From: Vibrio mimicus
GTDB taxonomy: Bacteria > Pseudomonadota > Gammaproteobacteria > Enterobacterales > Vibrionaceae
Direction of reading: 5' to 3'
Assembly (NCBI RefSeq): GCF_019048845.1
Contig: NZ_CP077426.1
Location: 2,031,501 to 2,095,500, forward strand
Length of the DNA stretch: 64,000 bases
The position numbers and the translations under genes are program-made. Within the stretch, counting starts at the first letter, position 1. Each line of letters begins with the position of its first letter. Below the pieces are notes generated by a model that did not search any database, was not told the DNA's origin, and worked only from the letters and a program-made list of their open reading frames with translations. This document shows, piece after piece, positions 18,511 to 27,725 of the stretch.

Positions 18511-19182
18511 GTGTTGAATAAAGCAACTTTGTTGTTAGCAGCTGTGGTGGCGTTGTCTGGCTGTCAGGCGACTCAACGCCAAAATGCCACGACAGGTGAA
18601 ACAGAAACAAACTCGGCAACCAAAGGCGCCTTGCTAGGTGCGATCGCAGGTGCTGCAGTTGGGTTAGCGACAGGCGATGATGCCAAAGAACGTCGTAAAC
18701 ACGCATTAATTGGAGCCGCAGGTGGAGCAGCGGTTGGTGGTGGTATTGGATACTATTTTGATCAACAAGAAGCCGAGTTACGCAAAGCGTTATTGGATTC
18801 AGGGGTTCAAGTGGTACGTGTCGGTGAAAATCAACTGATGCTACGCATGGAAAACGGCATCGGTTTTACTAGCAGCTCCTATCAGCTCGATTCTTATATC
18901 CACAAAACTTTACGTGGAGTTGCGCGTATTCTGGTCGAATACCCTGACACTAGCCTAGTGATTGAAGGTCATACTGATAGCACAGGCAGTGATACCACCA
19001 ACCAAGTGCTTTCGGAGAAGCGTGCTGAATCAGTGCGTGCATTCTTGCTTTCTCAGGGCGTTGCAGCTGGCCGTGCAATCGCGCGTGGCAATGGTGAGCG
19101 TTTCCCTCTATGCTCAAATAGCACTGCAGAAGGGCGCGCTTGCAACCGCCGCGTTGAAATTCAAATTTTGCCACTCAAGTAG
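18511..19182 (+). CDS. OmpA-family lipoprotein (YiaD-like)
   Basis: A 223-residue lipoprotein. The signal peptide ends in the lipobox LSGC (Cys18). Residues ~35-85 form a glycine-zipper region (GALLGAIAGAAVGLATG), and ~105-220 an OmpA C-terminal peptidoglycan-binding domain with EGHTDSTGS and NRRVEI. It resembles E. coli YiaD, which suppresses BamD defects. Start is GTG 18511 (TTG 18514 is the next codon), with GGAGAG upstream. Probably an outer-membrane lipoprotein contacting the cell wall. Monocistronic or followed by the Sel1/J-domain gene at 116 bp. Confidence 0.9.
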   Translation: MLNKATLLLAAVVALSGCQATQRQNATTGETETNSATKGALLGAIAGAAVGLATGDDAKERRKHALIGAAGGAAVGGGIGYYFDQQEAELRKALLDSGVQVVRVGENQLMLRMENGIGFTSSSYQLDSYIHKTLRGVARILVEYPDTSLVIEGHTDSTGSDTTNQVLSEKRAESVRAFLLSQGVAAGRAIARGNGERFPLCSNSTAEGRACNRRVEIQILPLK

Positions 19183-19297
19183 AGTGTGATATTGCCCAAG
19201 CGATGGATTTTGCAGTCAACATTCAGCACTTTCCATCGCAGAATAAATAGCTCGGTATTCACTGGGCTTCTTGTCTTTTTTCAGGGAAAGAAAAACC

Positions 19298-20311
19298 ATG
19301 CGTTTTCGGAATTTATGGCTAATTTTGCTGTTTTCATTTCCACTTGCGGCAGCCGATGGTATCACTGAGCTCATCAAGCTGGCCAAGGAACGCGAACCAC
19401 AAGCTCAATTCCAACTCGCGATCGCCTATCAATCGGGCACATCTGTCCCACAAAATTTGAATGAAGCATTCTATTGGTTTTTACAGGCAGCTGAGCAAAA
19501 TCATCCTGCCGCAATCGCACAAGTAGCGAACGCTTTTATAACAGGGCAAGGAGTAGAGAAAGATGCCCTACAAGCCCAGTACTGGCTTATCAAACTCGCA
19601 CTCACTGGTAATGCCCAAGCCAGCACAACCTTAGCAAAATGGTATGAACAACACTCAACGCCAATTGAGCCCCTCGATTTAGCTGAGATCTGGTATCGAG
19701 TTAATGCTAATCATGACTCTGCAGCAGAACAAGGTTACGCTCGCTTACTAGAGCAAAAATTCAACCAACAACGTGAAAAGCAGATAAACAGTATCGATCA
19801 ATTAGATAAAGTCATCGATCAAGACCTCAGTAAACCACCAACACTACCGACCCCAAAAACGGAGCAAGCCCTCAACAGTGACTGGATACTCCCCACCCTG
19901 ACCACTGTGGTCATCTTGCTGGCGATCATTGTCATTCGTATGATCTGGCGCAGAGTATATAAAACTGCACATCCCTCCTCCGGACTCGACTACGAAGCCA
20001 AATGGAAAGAACAGCAATTTATTATCAAAAGGCAAAAACAGCAGCTTGATCATCTTTACCTAGAGTGTAAACGTCTACAGCAAAACCAAAGCACCGACCT
20101 CGATGGGCACAAAGTCGCCATTGCATTTTCTTTGATGGGATTTCATCAAAACCAACCACTGGATGTGAAAACCATCAAGCTACGCTATAAACAGTTATCA
20201 AAAATCTACCATCCAGATCTGCATGGCAGTGATGAAGAAATGAAGCGATTAAATAGCGCGGTTAAAATCGTGATGGACGTAGTTAACAAATCGTTACAAA
20301 AGCAAGCGTAA
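19298..20311 (+). CDS. Sel1-repeat / transmembrane / J-domain protein
   Basis: A 337-residue protein. Order: signal peptide (~1-20), two or three Sel1-like repeats (QAQFQLAIAYQSG, NEAFYWFLQAAEQ, DALQAQYWLIKLA; ~30-120), a low-complexity stretch, one membrane helix (WILPTLTTVVILLAIIVIRMIW, ~200-222), a coiled segment, and a C-terminal J domain with IYHPDL (HPD motif) near 310. Predicted topology puts the repeats in the periplasm and the J domain in the cytosol, where HPD would stimulate DnaK. ATG 19298 is chosen because GGGAAAG lies upstream and the signal peptide starts there. No described homologue is known to me. Confidence 0.78.
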   Translation: MRFRNLWLILLFSFPLAAADGITELIKLAKEREPQAQFQLAIAYQSGTSVPQNLNEAFYWFLQAAEQNHPAAIAQVANAFITGQGVEKDALQAQYWLIKLALTGNAQASTTLAKWYEQHSTPIEPLDLAEIWYRVNANHDSAAEQGYARLLEQKFNQQREKQINSIDQLDKVIDQDLSKPPTLPTPKTEQALNSDWILPTLTTVVILLAIIVIRMIWRRVYKTAHPSSGLDYEAKWKEQQFIIKRQKQQLDHLYLECKRLQQNQSTDLDGHKVAIAFSLMGFHQNQPLDVKTIKLRYKQLSKIYHPDLHGSDEEMKRLNSAVKIVMDVVNKSLQKQA

Positions 20312-20458
20312 GCCCTAGAAACGCTCATCTAAACCTTGAAAATTCAGCGCTTACGCAATCGATCTCCTTCACAAGGATAATTACAAATAGTTAACTTTTT
20401 GAATTAAAGCATGCCATAATCCGCGCGAGATTTACGCCTGTCACGGTGGGAGAAAACA

Positions 20459-20641
20459 ATGTATAGCGTAGAAGGTATTTGCGATTGGTGTAAGCAACCA
20501 AAACGACTAACAAGACATGAATATGTTGATGGCAAAGCCCATCACTCATGTGAAACCTGTAATGAATTTGCTCGTATGGATGTACGGCAATTTAATTTAG
20601 CTGAAATGGCATTCCGAGAAAAACAACAAGCCATCCGATGA
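20459..20641 (+). CDS. Small two-CxxC zinc-ribbon-like protein
   Basis: A 60-residue protein with CDWC near residues 8-11 and CETC near 31-34, spaced to bind one zinc ion in a ribbon, followed by a charged helix. A good GGGAG ribbon-binding site for the ribosome lies 7 bases before the ATG, a plausible promoter (TTAACT 20391-20396, CATAAT 20415-20420) precedes it, and a strong terminator follows, all supporting a real gene. Function unknown. Confidence 0.75.
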   Translation: MYSVEGICDWCKQPKRLTRHEYVDGKAHHSCETCNEFARMDVRQFNLAEMAFREKQQAIR

Positions 20642-20661
20642 CCTACCCATCCTTTTCCTTT

Positions 20662-20688
20662 GAAAAAGCGCCTTTATGGCGCTTTTTC
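20662..20688 (+). terminator. Terminator after the zinc-ribbon gene
   Basis: Perfect 11-bp stem GAAAAAGCGCC / GGCGCTTTTTC, loop TTTAT. Confidence 0.92.
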
Positions 20689-20897
20689 TGTTTTCATCTG
20701 CCGCTGTAATATAACCAGATATTAAGCTTCGGATGCAGCTCACAAAAAATACAATCCGTACAATTCACCCTCCCTCCTTTCGCATTAAAAACAACTCAAT
20801 AAAAAACAATATCTTAAACAAACAACAACCATTTAAAACCCCATCACTGAGTTTTTTTTATCCAAAAAAGAGTTGCAAAACCACCCAATCAACAATA
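20689..20897. other. A-rich intergenic region upstream of sulA
   Basis: About 210 bp, A-rich and low in GC between the terminator and the LexA box. A 71-codon frame spans it but has no ribosome-binding site and runs through the LexA box, so I do not call it. Nothing else recognised. Confidence 0.5.
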
Positions 20898-20913
20898 CTG
20901 TATTTACATACAG
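20898..20913. promoter_or_regulatory. LexA (SOS) box of sulA
   Basis: CTGTATTTACATACAG is a perfect CTGT-N8-ACAG LexA site, 22 bp before the start codon. A second, weaker ATGT-N8-ACAG lies at 20915-20930 over the ribosome-binding site. Confidence 0.92.
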
Positions 20914-20934
20914 CATGTATGGAGAAACAGTATT

Positions 20935-21336
20935 ATGTTACACACTGAATTCAAACATTTCGGACTACCACCATCACGTACATCAAGTGCGTTACGTCCA
21001 AACATTGACCTAAACAGTGAAGCTAACCTTATGCAGCGACTCGCTCATTTATCTCTGCGTTCACAATGGATTCTCTATACAGCTCAGTGTCAACGCCCAA
21101 ACAGTACTGCATTGAGCGAGCAGAATATTAACTGCGGTAAAATAGTGCACCTTAAAGCCTCTAAACGACACTCCGAAGCTGAAATAGTGGCTAAAGCGAT
21201 TGCTTGTCAAACGGCTAGTGCTATTGTCGCCTCCAGTTCGATAGACTTGGTCACTCAAAAGCAGTTACTTCAGTTTGCTAAACAACATGATTGTGAACTG
21301 TTTTTTATCAGGCACCCTGCTTATTCATTACATTGA
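20935..21336 (+). CDS. sulA: SOS cell-division inhibitor, SulA-like
   Basis: A 133-residue protein resembling SulA, which binds FtsZ and blocks division during DNA damage. The shared region is QWILYTAQC...KIVHLKAS..HSEAEIVAKAI...ASAIVASSSI, and the protein is shorter than the E. coli form (169). Divergence is large, so the call rests on both the sequence pattern and the perfect LexA box directly upstream. Translation probably uses GGAG at 20921-20924. Monocistronic; purC downstream has its own PurR-controlled promoter. Confidence 0.82.
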   Translation: MLHTEFKHFGLPPSRTSSALRPNIDLNSEANLMQRLAHLSLRSQWILYTAQCQRPNSTALSEQNINCGKIVHLKASKRHSEAEIVAKAIACQTASAIVASSSIDLVTQKQLLQFAKQHDCELFFIRHPAYSLH

Positions 21337-21366
21337 TTGCCTTGTTTTCATAAGAAAACAAAAACC

Positions 21367-21382
21367 AAGCAAACGTTTGCTT
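21367..21382. promoter_or_regulatory. PurR operator of purC
   Basis: AAGCAAACGTTTGCTT is a perfect 16-bp palindrome matching the PurR consensus core GCAAACGTTTNC. It lies ~105 bp before purC, as expected for purine repression. Confidence 0.88.
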
Positions 21383-21487
21383 TTTATCTGGCGGCAGAAA
21401 TTAGTTCTGGTATTATGCGCTCAGCCTGCGATTTTCTACCAAGTAAAATTGCAAAACGATGTTTGAATATTAGATAGGAATGTCTCA

Positions 21488-22594
21488 ATGAGCCTTGCAG
21501 ATCAAGTCCTTGCCGTCAATGACGACCTCCCCATTCGCACTCATCAACCAGTACACAGCGGAAAAGTTCGCTCGGTGTACTGGTTGACGGAGCAAGATAG
21601 TCAACGCCTGATTAAAGAGAAAGGTTACCCCGTTGCCGATGATGCACCACTCGCCATCATGGTGATTAGCGATCGAATTTCAGCATTTGATTGTATTTGG
21701 CATGCTGAAGGAGGGGTTCATGGGGTCCCTGGTAAAGGAGCTGCGCTCAATGCAATTTCTAATCACTGGTTCAAACTGTTCCAACAAAACGGCTTAGCAG
21801 ATAGCCACATTCTCGACATCCCACATCCATTTGTTTGGATTGTGCAAAAAGCGCAACCAATCAAAATTGAAGCGATTTGTCGTCAATACATCACCGGTTC
21901 AATGTGGCGCGCCTATACAAAAGGTGAGCGTAAGTTCTGTGGTATCACTTTGCCTGAAGGGTTAGAAAAAGATAGCCAACTGCCAGAGTTGCTAATGACA
22001 CCATCCACCAAAGGTATTTTACGTGGCATTCCTGGAGTACCTGAAGCTGATGATGTGAATATCTCGCGTCAAGATATTGAAAACAACTACACGGCATTTA
22101 ACTTCAGTCAGCCACAAGACATTGGCCATTACGAGACGCTGCTCAAGCAAGGCTTTGCTGTAATCAGTGAAGCATTAAAGGAGGTGGGACAAATTTTTGT
22201 CGATACCAAGTTTGAGTTTGGCTATGTGACTGATAAGCAAGGGCAACAAAATCTGATCTATATGGATGAAGTGGGCACGCCTGATTCATCACGTATTTGG
22301 GACGCTGAGCAGTATCAACAAGGCAAGATTGTTGAAAATTCGAAAGAAGGCTTCCGCCAGTTTTTGCTGAACTACTTCCCTGATCCAGACATTTTGCTCA
22401 ATAAAGAACGTATGCCAGAGCGTGAAGCGCTCGCGCGCGATAATGCTTTACCATTAGAAGCATTACTCGATATCTCACGTACCTATCTAGGTATTGCAGA
22501 AAAAATTACCGGGCAGCCGATTCACCTTAGCAGTCAGCCAAAGCAAGAGATCATTGATATTCTAGACAAAGAATACGGGCTCATAGAACGCTAA
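21488..22594 (+). CDS. purC: SAICAR synthetase PurC
   Basis: A 368-residue phosphoribosylaminoimidazole-succinocarboxamide synthase, which joins CAIR and aspartate with ATP in purine synthesis. Motifs: GKVRSVYWL near the N-terminus (nucleotide loop), [11 protein letters not shown], and [11 protein letters not shown]...[12 protein letters not shown] near the C-terminal half. It is the long form seen in Vibrio and eukaryote-like lineages rather than the ~237-residue E. coli enzyme. TAGGA precedes the ATG by 8 bases. Stand-alone gene, with a PurR box upstream and a terminator downstream. Confidence 0.96.
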   Translation: MSLADQVLAVNDDLPIRTHQPVHSGKVRSVYWLTEQDSQRLIKEKGYPVADDAPLAIMVISDRISAFDCIWHAEGGVHGVPGKGAALNAISNHWFKLFQQNGLADSHILDIPHPFVWIVQKAQPIKIEAICRQYITGSMWRAYTKGERKFCGITLPEGLEKDSQLPELLMTPSTKGILRGIPGVPEADDVNISRQDIENNYTAFNFSQPQDIGHYETLLKQGFAVISEALKEVGQIFVDTKFEFGYVTDKQGQQNLIYMDEVGTPDSSRIWDAEQYQQGKIVENSKEGFRQFLLNYFPDPDILLNKERMPEREALARDNALPLEALLDISRTYLGIAEKITGQPIHLSSQPKQEIIDILDKEYGLIER

Positions 22595-22627
22595 GCCATG
22601 CACCAATATAGTGAATGATGAAGCGAA

Positions 22628-22656
22628 TAAAGGGGCGAAAACGTCCCTTTATATTA
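22628..22656 (+). terminator. Terminator after purC
   Basis: Stem TAAAGGGGCG / CGTCCCTTTA (one G-T pair), loop AAAA, then TATATT. Confidence 0.75.
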
Positions 22657-22694
22657 CCTAATCGATCGATATGTAATGTCTTGCATCCAAGCCA

Positions 22695-23069
22695 TTACAA
22701 CTTAATAAGAAATTCGTCTTGATTGGTCGATTCAATCTGCGCAGCACTCTTGCTTTGAATCGTTGTCAGTTGCTGCTCATCAAGTGCGTAGGGCATCACC
22801 AGTGTCAGCTCGTCAATGCCTTCTTGCTTAGCCAACTTCACTAACGCGATCAAATTAGACTCATCGCTACATCGAGTAGAAAGCTTTTTTAGTGCGACAT
22901 CCCATAATCGTTCTTCAGGGCTTTGCTGCTCTTTTATTGCATCTAGCCAAGCAATCCCAAAAATCGGTGCAAATGAGCTTATCGCTTCAGTGAAAGTCCA
23001 TTTTTTTGCACATGATGCACCTAAAAATGTGGTGTAATCGAACACTGCGCTAATCCTTGCTTTTTCCAT
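22695..23069 (-). CDS. Hypothetical protein
   Basis: A 124-residue soluble protein that I do not recognise. The N-terminal half is mildly hydrophobic/aromatic (DYTTFLGASCAKKW), the middle is charged and helical, and there is a LTLVMPYALDEQQL segment near residue 90. No signal peptide, membrane helix or metal motif is visible. It is oriented against purC and divergent from maeA. The frame is intact and no overlapping gene competes for the stretch, which supports it as real, but nothing indicates its job. Confidence 0.55.
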   Translation of the reverse strand: MEKARISAVFDYTTFLGASCAKKWTFTEAISSFAPIFGIAWLDAIKEQQSPEERLWDVALKKLSTRCSDESNLIALVKLAKQEGIDELTLVMPYALDEQQLTTIQSKSAAQIESTNQDEFLIKL

Positions 23070-23443
23070 TCAGTCCCCCGACACGATTGGCAACACAGTG
23101 AAACCACTATTGACCAACCTTGCCTATATAGCAATACGATATAAAAAAATAGTCTGTTATGTCTGGCAATCGGTTTCAATCGCTATATAAAAACCAATCT
23201 GATAACACTGCACCTACAATTTTAAAATGATATGTGTCTTGTTGATTAATATTTTCTTATTCAAACAAAATAGCCTCAATCCATATTCAATCTGTTATTT
23301 GGATGAAGAAAGATAATTCCTCTCCCAACGTATAAATACGTTGCGATCTGTAGGCAAAGTAGACGGATTGTATGCAAATCACTCACAATCTATTTTAATG
23401 GATGTTTTAAACACTGGGCTTGCGCACAGAAGCAGGATAATCA
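23070..23443. other. AT-rich intergenic region before maeA
   Basis: About 375 bp (470 to the chosen maeA start) of AT-rich sequence. It must contain the divergent promoters of maeA and the hypothetical gene, but I see no convincing -35/-10 pair, operator or riboswitch. Confidence 0.5.
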
Positions 23444-23536
23444 ATGGCTGCAATGGGTTTGTCTATTTACAATCCAACCAGCAAGTCGGTATCATTTTCG
23501 CGTTTCACCTCTACCCTACCAATCAATAGGCCGAAC

Positions 23537-25225
23537 ATGAATAACGATAAACGTCCGCTGTACATTTCCTACGCAGGCCCTGCTCTTCTTAGTACCCCCC
23601 TGCTTAACAAAGGGAGCGCCTTCAGTGCTGAAGAACGCGCATCCTTTAACCTAGAGGGGTTATTGCCTGAAGCTACTGAAACCATTCAGGAGCAAGTTGT
23701 GCGTGCATACCAACAATATCGCGGTTTTGAGAGTGATATGGATAAGCACATTTATCTGCGCAACATTCAAGATACCAACGAAACTTTATTCTATCGTTTA
23801 GTGCAAAACCATATTTCAGAGATGATGCCGATCATCTATACCCCTACCGTGGGTGCAGCATGTGAGAATTTCTCTAACATTTACCGTCGTGGCCGCGGTC
23901 TGTTCATCTCTTATGCCAACCGTGATCGTATCGATGACTTGCTCAATAATGCGGCAAACCATAACGTAAAAGTAATTGTAGTCACCGATGGTGAACGTAT
24001 TCTGGGTCTTGGTGACCAAGGCATCGGCGGCATGGGCATTCCAATCGGTAAACTCTCTCTCTATACCGCTTGTGGCGGTATTAGCCCTGCATACACTCTG
24101 CCTGTAGTGCTTGATGTGGGTACTAACAACCCACAACGCCTTGCTGACCCAATGTACATGGGCTGGCGTCATCCGCGTATCACAGGGGCGGATTACGACA
24201 ACTTCGTGGAAGAGTTTATGCAAGCGGTGCAACGTCGTTGGCCTGATGCGTTGATCCAGTTTGAAGATTTTGCCCAAAAAAACGCGATGCCGCTGCTTGA
24301 GCGCTATAAAAACCGCGTGTGCTGCTTCAACGATGACATTCAAGGTACGGCAGCAGTCACTGTGGGCTCACTGCTTGCAGCATGCAAAGCTGCGGGTAGC
24401 CAACTTTGTGAACAGCGCATCACCTTCTTGGGTGCGGGTTCCGCAGGTTGTGGTATCGCGGAAGCGATCATCGCACAAATGGTGTCTGAAGGGATCAGTG
24501 ATCAGCAAGCACGCTCACAAGTTTACATGGTCGACCGTTGGGGTCTATTGGAAGAAGGCATGCCAAATCTGCTCGATTTCCAACAGCGTTTGGTTCAAAA
24601 GAAGTCCAACACGCAAAACTGGACAACCGAGAACAACGGTTACTCACTGCATGATGTGATTCGTAACGCAAAACCTACTGTATTGGTCGGTGTTTCTGGT
24701 GCGCCGGGACTCTTTAGTGAAGAGATCATCAAAGAGATGCATCAGCACTGCCCACGTCCAATTGTATTCCCGCTGTCTAATCCAACAAGCCGAGTGGAAG
24801 CACTGCCAAGCGATATTATTCGCTGGACTAACGGTGAAGCTTTGGTGGCAACCGGTAGCCCATTTGATCCCGTGCTGCACGAGGGTAAAACCTATCCGAT
24901 TGTACAATGCAATAACAGCTATATTTTCCCAGGAATTGGCTTGGGTGTTCTGGCTGCAAATGCTCGTCGCGTAACCGATGAGATGCTGATGGAATCGAGT
25001 CGTGCGTTGGCAAGCTGCTCACCACTGGCGATTAATGGTCATGGTCCACTACTGCCTCCATTGGAATCGATTCACTCAGTGTCAAAGAAAATTGCTTTCG
25101 CCGTTGCGAAGAAAGCCATTGAACAAGGTGTTGCACCAGAAATTACCGATGAAGCATTGGAAGCATCAATCGATCAACACTTCTGGCAACCGGTTTATCG
25201 TCGTTACAAACGTACTGCGTTTTAA
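23537..25225 (+). CDS. maeA: NAD-dependent malic enzyme MaeA (SfcA)
   Basis: A 562-residue oxidative-decarboxylating malate dehydrogenase making pyruvate, CO2 and NADH. Landmarks: [13 protein letters not shown] at the N-terminus, [19 protein letters not shown], the catalytic/metal segment [15 protein letters not shown]...[12 protein letters not shown], the NAD site [14 protein letters not shown], and [15 protein letters not shown] 23537 gives the family length; an in-frame ATG at 23444 with a good AGGA would add 31 residues not found in E. coli MaeA. A terminator follows. Confidence 0.95.
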   Translation: MNNDKRPLYISYAGPALLSTPLLNKGSAFSAEERASFNLEGLLPEATETIQEQVVRAYQQYRGFESDMDKHIYLRNIQDTNETLFYRLVQNHISEMMPIIYTPTVGAACENFSNIYRRGRGLFISYANRDRIDDLLNNAANHNVKVIVVTDGERILGLGDQGIGGMGIPIGKLSLYTACGGISPAYTLPVVLDVGTNNPQRLADPMYMGWRHPRITGADYDNFVEEFMQAVQRRWPDALIQFEDFAQKNAMPLLERYKNRVCCFNDDIQGTAAVTVGSLLAACKAAGSQLCEQRITFLGAGSAGCGIAEAIIAQMVSEGISDQQARSQVYMVDRWGLLEEGMPNLLDFQQRLVQKKSNTQNWTTENNGYSLHDVIRNAKPTVLVGVSGAPGLFSEEIIKEMHQHCPRPIVFPLSNPTSRVEALPSDIIRWTNGEALVATGSPFDPVLHEGKTYPIVQCNNSYIFPGIGLGVLAANARRVTDEMLMESSRALASCSPLAINGHGPLLPPLESIHSVSKKIAFAVAKKAIEQGVAPEITDEALEASIDQHFWQPVYRRYKRTAF

Positions 25226-25235
25226 TCTCATGGAG

Positions 25236-25260
25236 AAGCCCCTGCTTTCAGGGGCTTTTT
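25236..25260 (+). terminator. Terminator after maeA
   Basis: Stem AAGCCCCTG / CAGGGGCTT, loop CTTT, then TTT; it ends 7 bases before the next start codon. Confidence 0.88.
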
Positions 25261-25266
25261 AATCAG

Positions 25267-25596
25267 ATGCAATTATTGACTTTTCTTGCCCCTGCGGGTC
25301 AGGCTCTAATGCCCTACCTTAGCGAAATTTCAACCGCATTAATCGCCTGTTCTTTGGTGATGCTCGGTGGTGAAATCAATGCCTTTTTGCGTAGAATATT
25401 ACGGAATCAACATTTTCTGGTGCGTACGTTAGCGTTTATCTTTATTAACGCGTTTGGATACGGTTTAATCATCATCAAAGCGAGCCCTTACGTTGCTCGG
25501 ACACTCGCGCAACTGGATTCCGGCATGATGCTGACCGTTATCGTAAGCTGTTTTGTTGTGATAGGCCTATGGGCACAAAGAAACCATCAAATCTAA
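25267..25596 (+). CDS. DUF3392 membrane protein
   Basis: A 109-residue inner-membrane protein of the DUF3392 family with three hydrophobic segments (around 18-38, 51-70, 84-103). Function unknown. Its start lies only 7 bases past the maeA terminator, so its transcript either starts inside that hairpin region or comes from read-through. It overlaps the next gene by 28 bases, so the two are coupled. Confidence 0.78.
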   Translation: MQLLTFLAPAGQALMPYLSEISTALIACSLVMLGGEINAFLRRILRNQHFLVRTLAFIFINAFGYGLIIIKASPYVARTLAQLDSGMMLTVIVSCFVVIGLWAQRNHQI

Positions 25597-26345
25597 CTCT
25601 GCGCTCAATCGCCTCTTCTGTCGCAACTCGATTGCGTCATTTCCCATGGCGTAAGTTAGCACGTACCTTATCGTTCCTTACAGTCGTCTCGATCGTGAAC
25701 CTGTTAGCGATTGATCGTTGGGTGACTTGGCAAACCCAAAATAACATCATTAACGACACTCAAAATACCCCGCCTTTCCAAGTTGCAGTGGTTCTGGGCA
25801 CCAGTAAATACATAGGTAAGACTCTCAACGAGTACTACACCAACCGTATTGATGCAGCGATTGAACTATACCAACAAGGAAAAGTGCGAAATTTTCTGCT
25901 CAGTGGGGACAATGCACATCGTTCATACAATGAGCCTTGGACAATGAAGCGCGATTTATTGCGTGCGGGGATCCCAGCAGAGAATATTTCTCTAGATTAT
26001 GCGGGATTTCGAACTTTGGACTCGATTGTGCGTGCTAAACAGATCTTCGAAACCAATAATTTCTTGATCATCACTCAGCGTTTTCATTGTGAACGAGCAC
26101 TGTTCATCGCTCACTATCAAGACATTCAAGCTTCTTGTTTGGCCGTTCCGGGCCCAAGTAGCCACTCCGGTTTTAAAGTCCGTTTACGTGAAGTCTTTGC
26201 TCGTGCTTATGCGGTTTTTGATCTTTTTATCTTTGATACTCAACCGAAATTCCTCGGCCCGAAAGAGCCGATTATTGTTGAGAGTAATGAAGCAGAAATT
26301 GAGAATAGTCCAACCTCAGAAGAGAACGGAACGCCCGCTCAGTAA
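25569..26345 (+). CDS. SanA/YdcF/ElyC family (DUF218) membrane protein
   Basis: A 258-residue protein with one N-terminal membrane helix (~35-55), then a DUF218 domain: VAVVLGTSKYIG, NFLLSGDN, and FLIITQRFHCERALFIA. E. coli SanA is needed for normal envelope barrier function at high temperature (vancomycin exclusion); the enzymatic activity of the family is not established. The start lies inside the end of the DUF3392 gene. A C-terminal acidic tail (EPIIVESNEAEIENS) is variable. Closest assignment is SanA. Confidence 0.83.
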   Translation: MGTKKPSNLTLRSIASSVATRLRHFPWRKLARTLSFLTVVSIVNLLAIDRWVTWQTQNNIINDTQNTPPFQVAVVLGTSKYIGKTLNEYYTNRIDAAIELYQQGKVRNFLLSGDNAHRSYNEPWTMKRDLLRAGIPAENISLDYAGFRTLDSIVRAKQIFETNNFLIITQRFHCERALFIAHYQDIQASCLAVPGPSSHSGFKVRLREVFARAYAVFDLFIFDTQPKFLGPKEPIIVESNEAEIENSPTSEENGTPAQ

Positions 26346-26408
26346 CCATCAAAGTTCTAGTCTCTGAGTAGCGATTTATAGATTCTAAGATGCGATAAAT
26401 AAAAAAGA

Positions 26409-27725
26409 CTAGTTCGAATTAGCCATTAACCCATAGTGGACTTCAATTCGATTTCGACCGAGTCGCTTAGCGCGATATAAGGCTTCATCAGCGCGTGAAA
26501 CCGTTTCGGTGACACGCTCATCTCCCATCTGGGCAATCCCGATGCTGCAAGTTAAATCCCCTCCGTGTATCCAGCGGTGGTCTTCAACTCTTGCCCGCAA
26601 GCGATCCGCTAGCTCAACCGCTTGCTCAAGACTCGTCTGTGCACAAAACACGACAAACTCCTCACCGCCCCAACGCACCAATTTATCACTCTCACGGATT
26701 TCACGGTTGAGCACCAACGCGAACTCACGCAATAGATCATCACCGAGTGAATGTCCATAGACATCATTGACCTGTTTAAAGTAATCGATATCGATGAACA
26801 ACACACTGAACTGGTTTAACTGCCAACGCACAAGGCGTGCTTGATCTTGCAGCCAATCGCGGATGCCGTGACGATTAATCGCTCCAGTCAAGGCATCGCG
26901 ATGTGCCATTTCAACAAACTTCATGTTTTGTTCATGCAGGGAATGATTTAAACGCTGTAAGTGTTCTTGGCGCATACGTGCCCGCAAAACCTCTCGGCGA
27001 TTACGGCGAATTTCTAACGCAGATAACCAAGCCCCGGCCGCTGCCCACATGATCAACATGGCTAAAAAAAGCTTCTCCCCTGCCACATAATCACCAATCA
27101 ATTCAACTTGATGTAATTTCAATTGATATTGACCTAACGGGCTTCCCGAACCTGTCGCAAACTCGATTTTATTGACATTGGAAAACTTAGGCGCTGAATT
27201 TTCAATGGAAATACGGTTATCGACTAGCCACCATGTCATCACTTGCAAACTGCGAATGGGAATTTCGATACGGCCTTTACCCACACCTGGTGTAAACTCT
27301 AATCCATTGTATTTATGGGTATATTCATCATCAGTCGTAGAATAAAGCGAATTGAAATTACGCAAATATAAACGCATTGCTGCTGGCTCTGCAGTTGGCC
27401 CCTGCAAATCCACATTAAGTCGTATGGTGTGGATATCACTCAGATCTAAGCCTAGAGTGGGATCTGGATTAAGGTGGATAGAAATTCCGCAATATGGCCA
27501 TGCATAATCACTGGCAATCAGTTCGCAGTCGATCTTCGCACTATTCCCTTCAGTCAGTATAGAACTAGTTGATGCACCACCCGTGGCTTGGTCATTGGTG
27601 GTGAAAAACGCATAGTGTTGTGGAGAAATAACCACACGCTTTGCTGAGCCAAATTGCCAGTAAAGCAATACAGTCACTATGGTAGTGACAACTAACCCTA
27701 ACAGCACTCTTGGCACCACTTTCAC
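26409..27725 (-). CDS. Membrane-anchored diguanylate cyclase (GGDEF)
   Basis: A 438-residue protein: membrane helix ~7-25, a periplasmic beta-rich sensory region to ~215, a second helix ~218-238, a short coiled linker and a GGDEF domain. The active-site signature is WGGEEF, an active variant, and RESD exactly five residues upstream forms the RxxD inhibitory (I) site. It should synthesise cyclic di-GMP with product feedback in response to an extracytoplasmic signal of unknown nature. Monocistronic; the periplasmic region is not a family I recognise. Confidence 0.92.
   Translation of the reverse strand: MKVVPRVLLGLVVTTIVTVLLYWQFGSAKRVVISPQHYAFFTTNDQATGGASTSSILTEGNSAKIDCELIASDYAWPYCGISIHLNPDPTLGLDLSDIHTIRLNVDLQGPTAEPAAMRLYLRNFNSLYSTTDDEYTHKYNGLEFTPGVGKGRIEIPIRSLQVMTWWLVDNRISIENSAPKFSNVNKIEFATGSGSPLGQYQLKLHQVELIGDYVAGEKLFLAMLIMWAAAGAWLSALEIRRNRREVLRARMRQEHLQRLNHSLHEQNMKFVEMAHRDALTGAINRHGIRDWLQDQARLVRWQLNQFSVLFIDIDYFKQVNDVYGHSLGDDLLREFALVLNREIRESDKLVRWGGEEFVVFCAQTSLEQAVELADRLRARVEDHRWIHGGDLTCSIGIAQMGDERVTETVSRADEALYRAKRLGRNRIEVHYGLMANSN

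Noticed and set aside
20733..20948. 71-codon frame upstream of sulA
   Set aside because: A-rich, no ribosome-binding site, runs through the LexA box and into sulA in another frame.
23070..23536. Riboswitch in the gap before maeA
   Set aside because: No conserved riboswitch core or expression-platform hairpin could be drawn.
23816..24343. 175-codon minus-strand frame inside maeA
   Set aside because: Antisense shadow of maeA, no recognisable domain.
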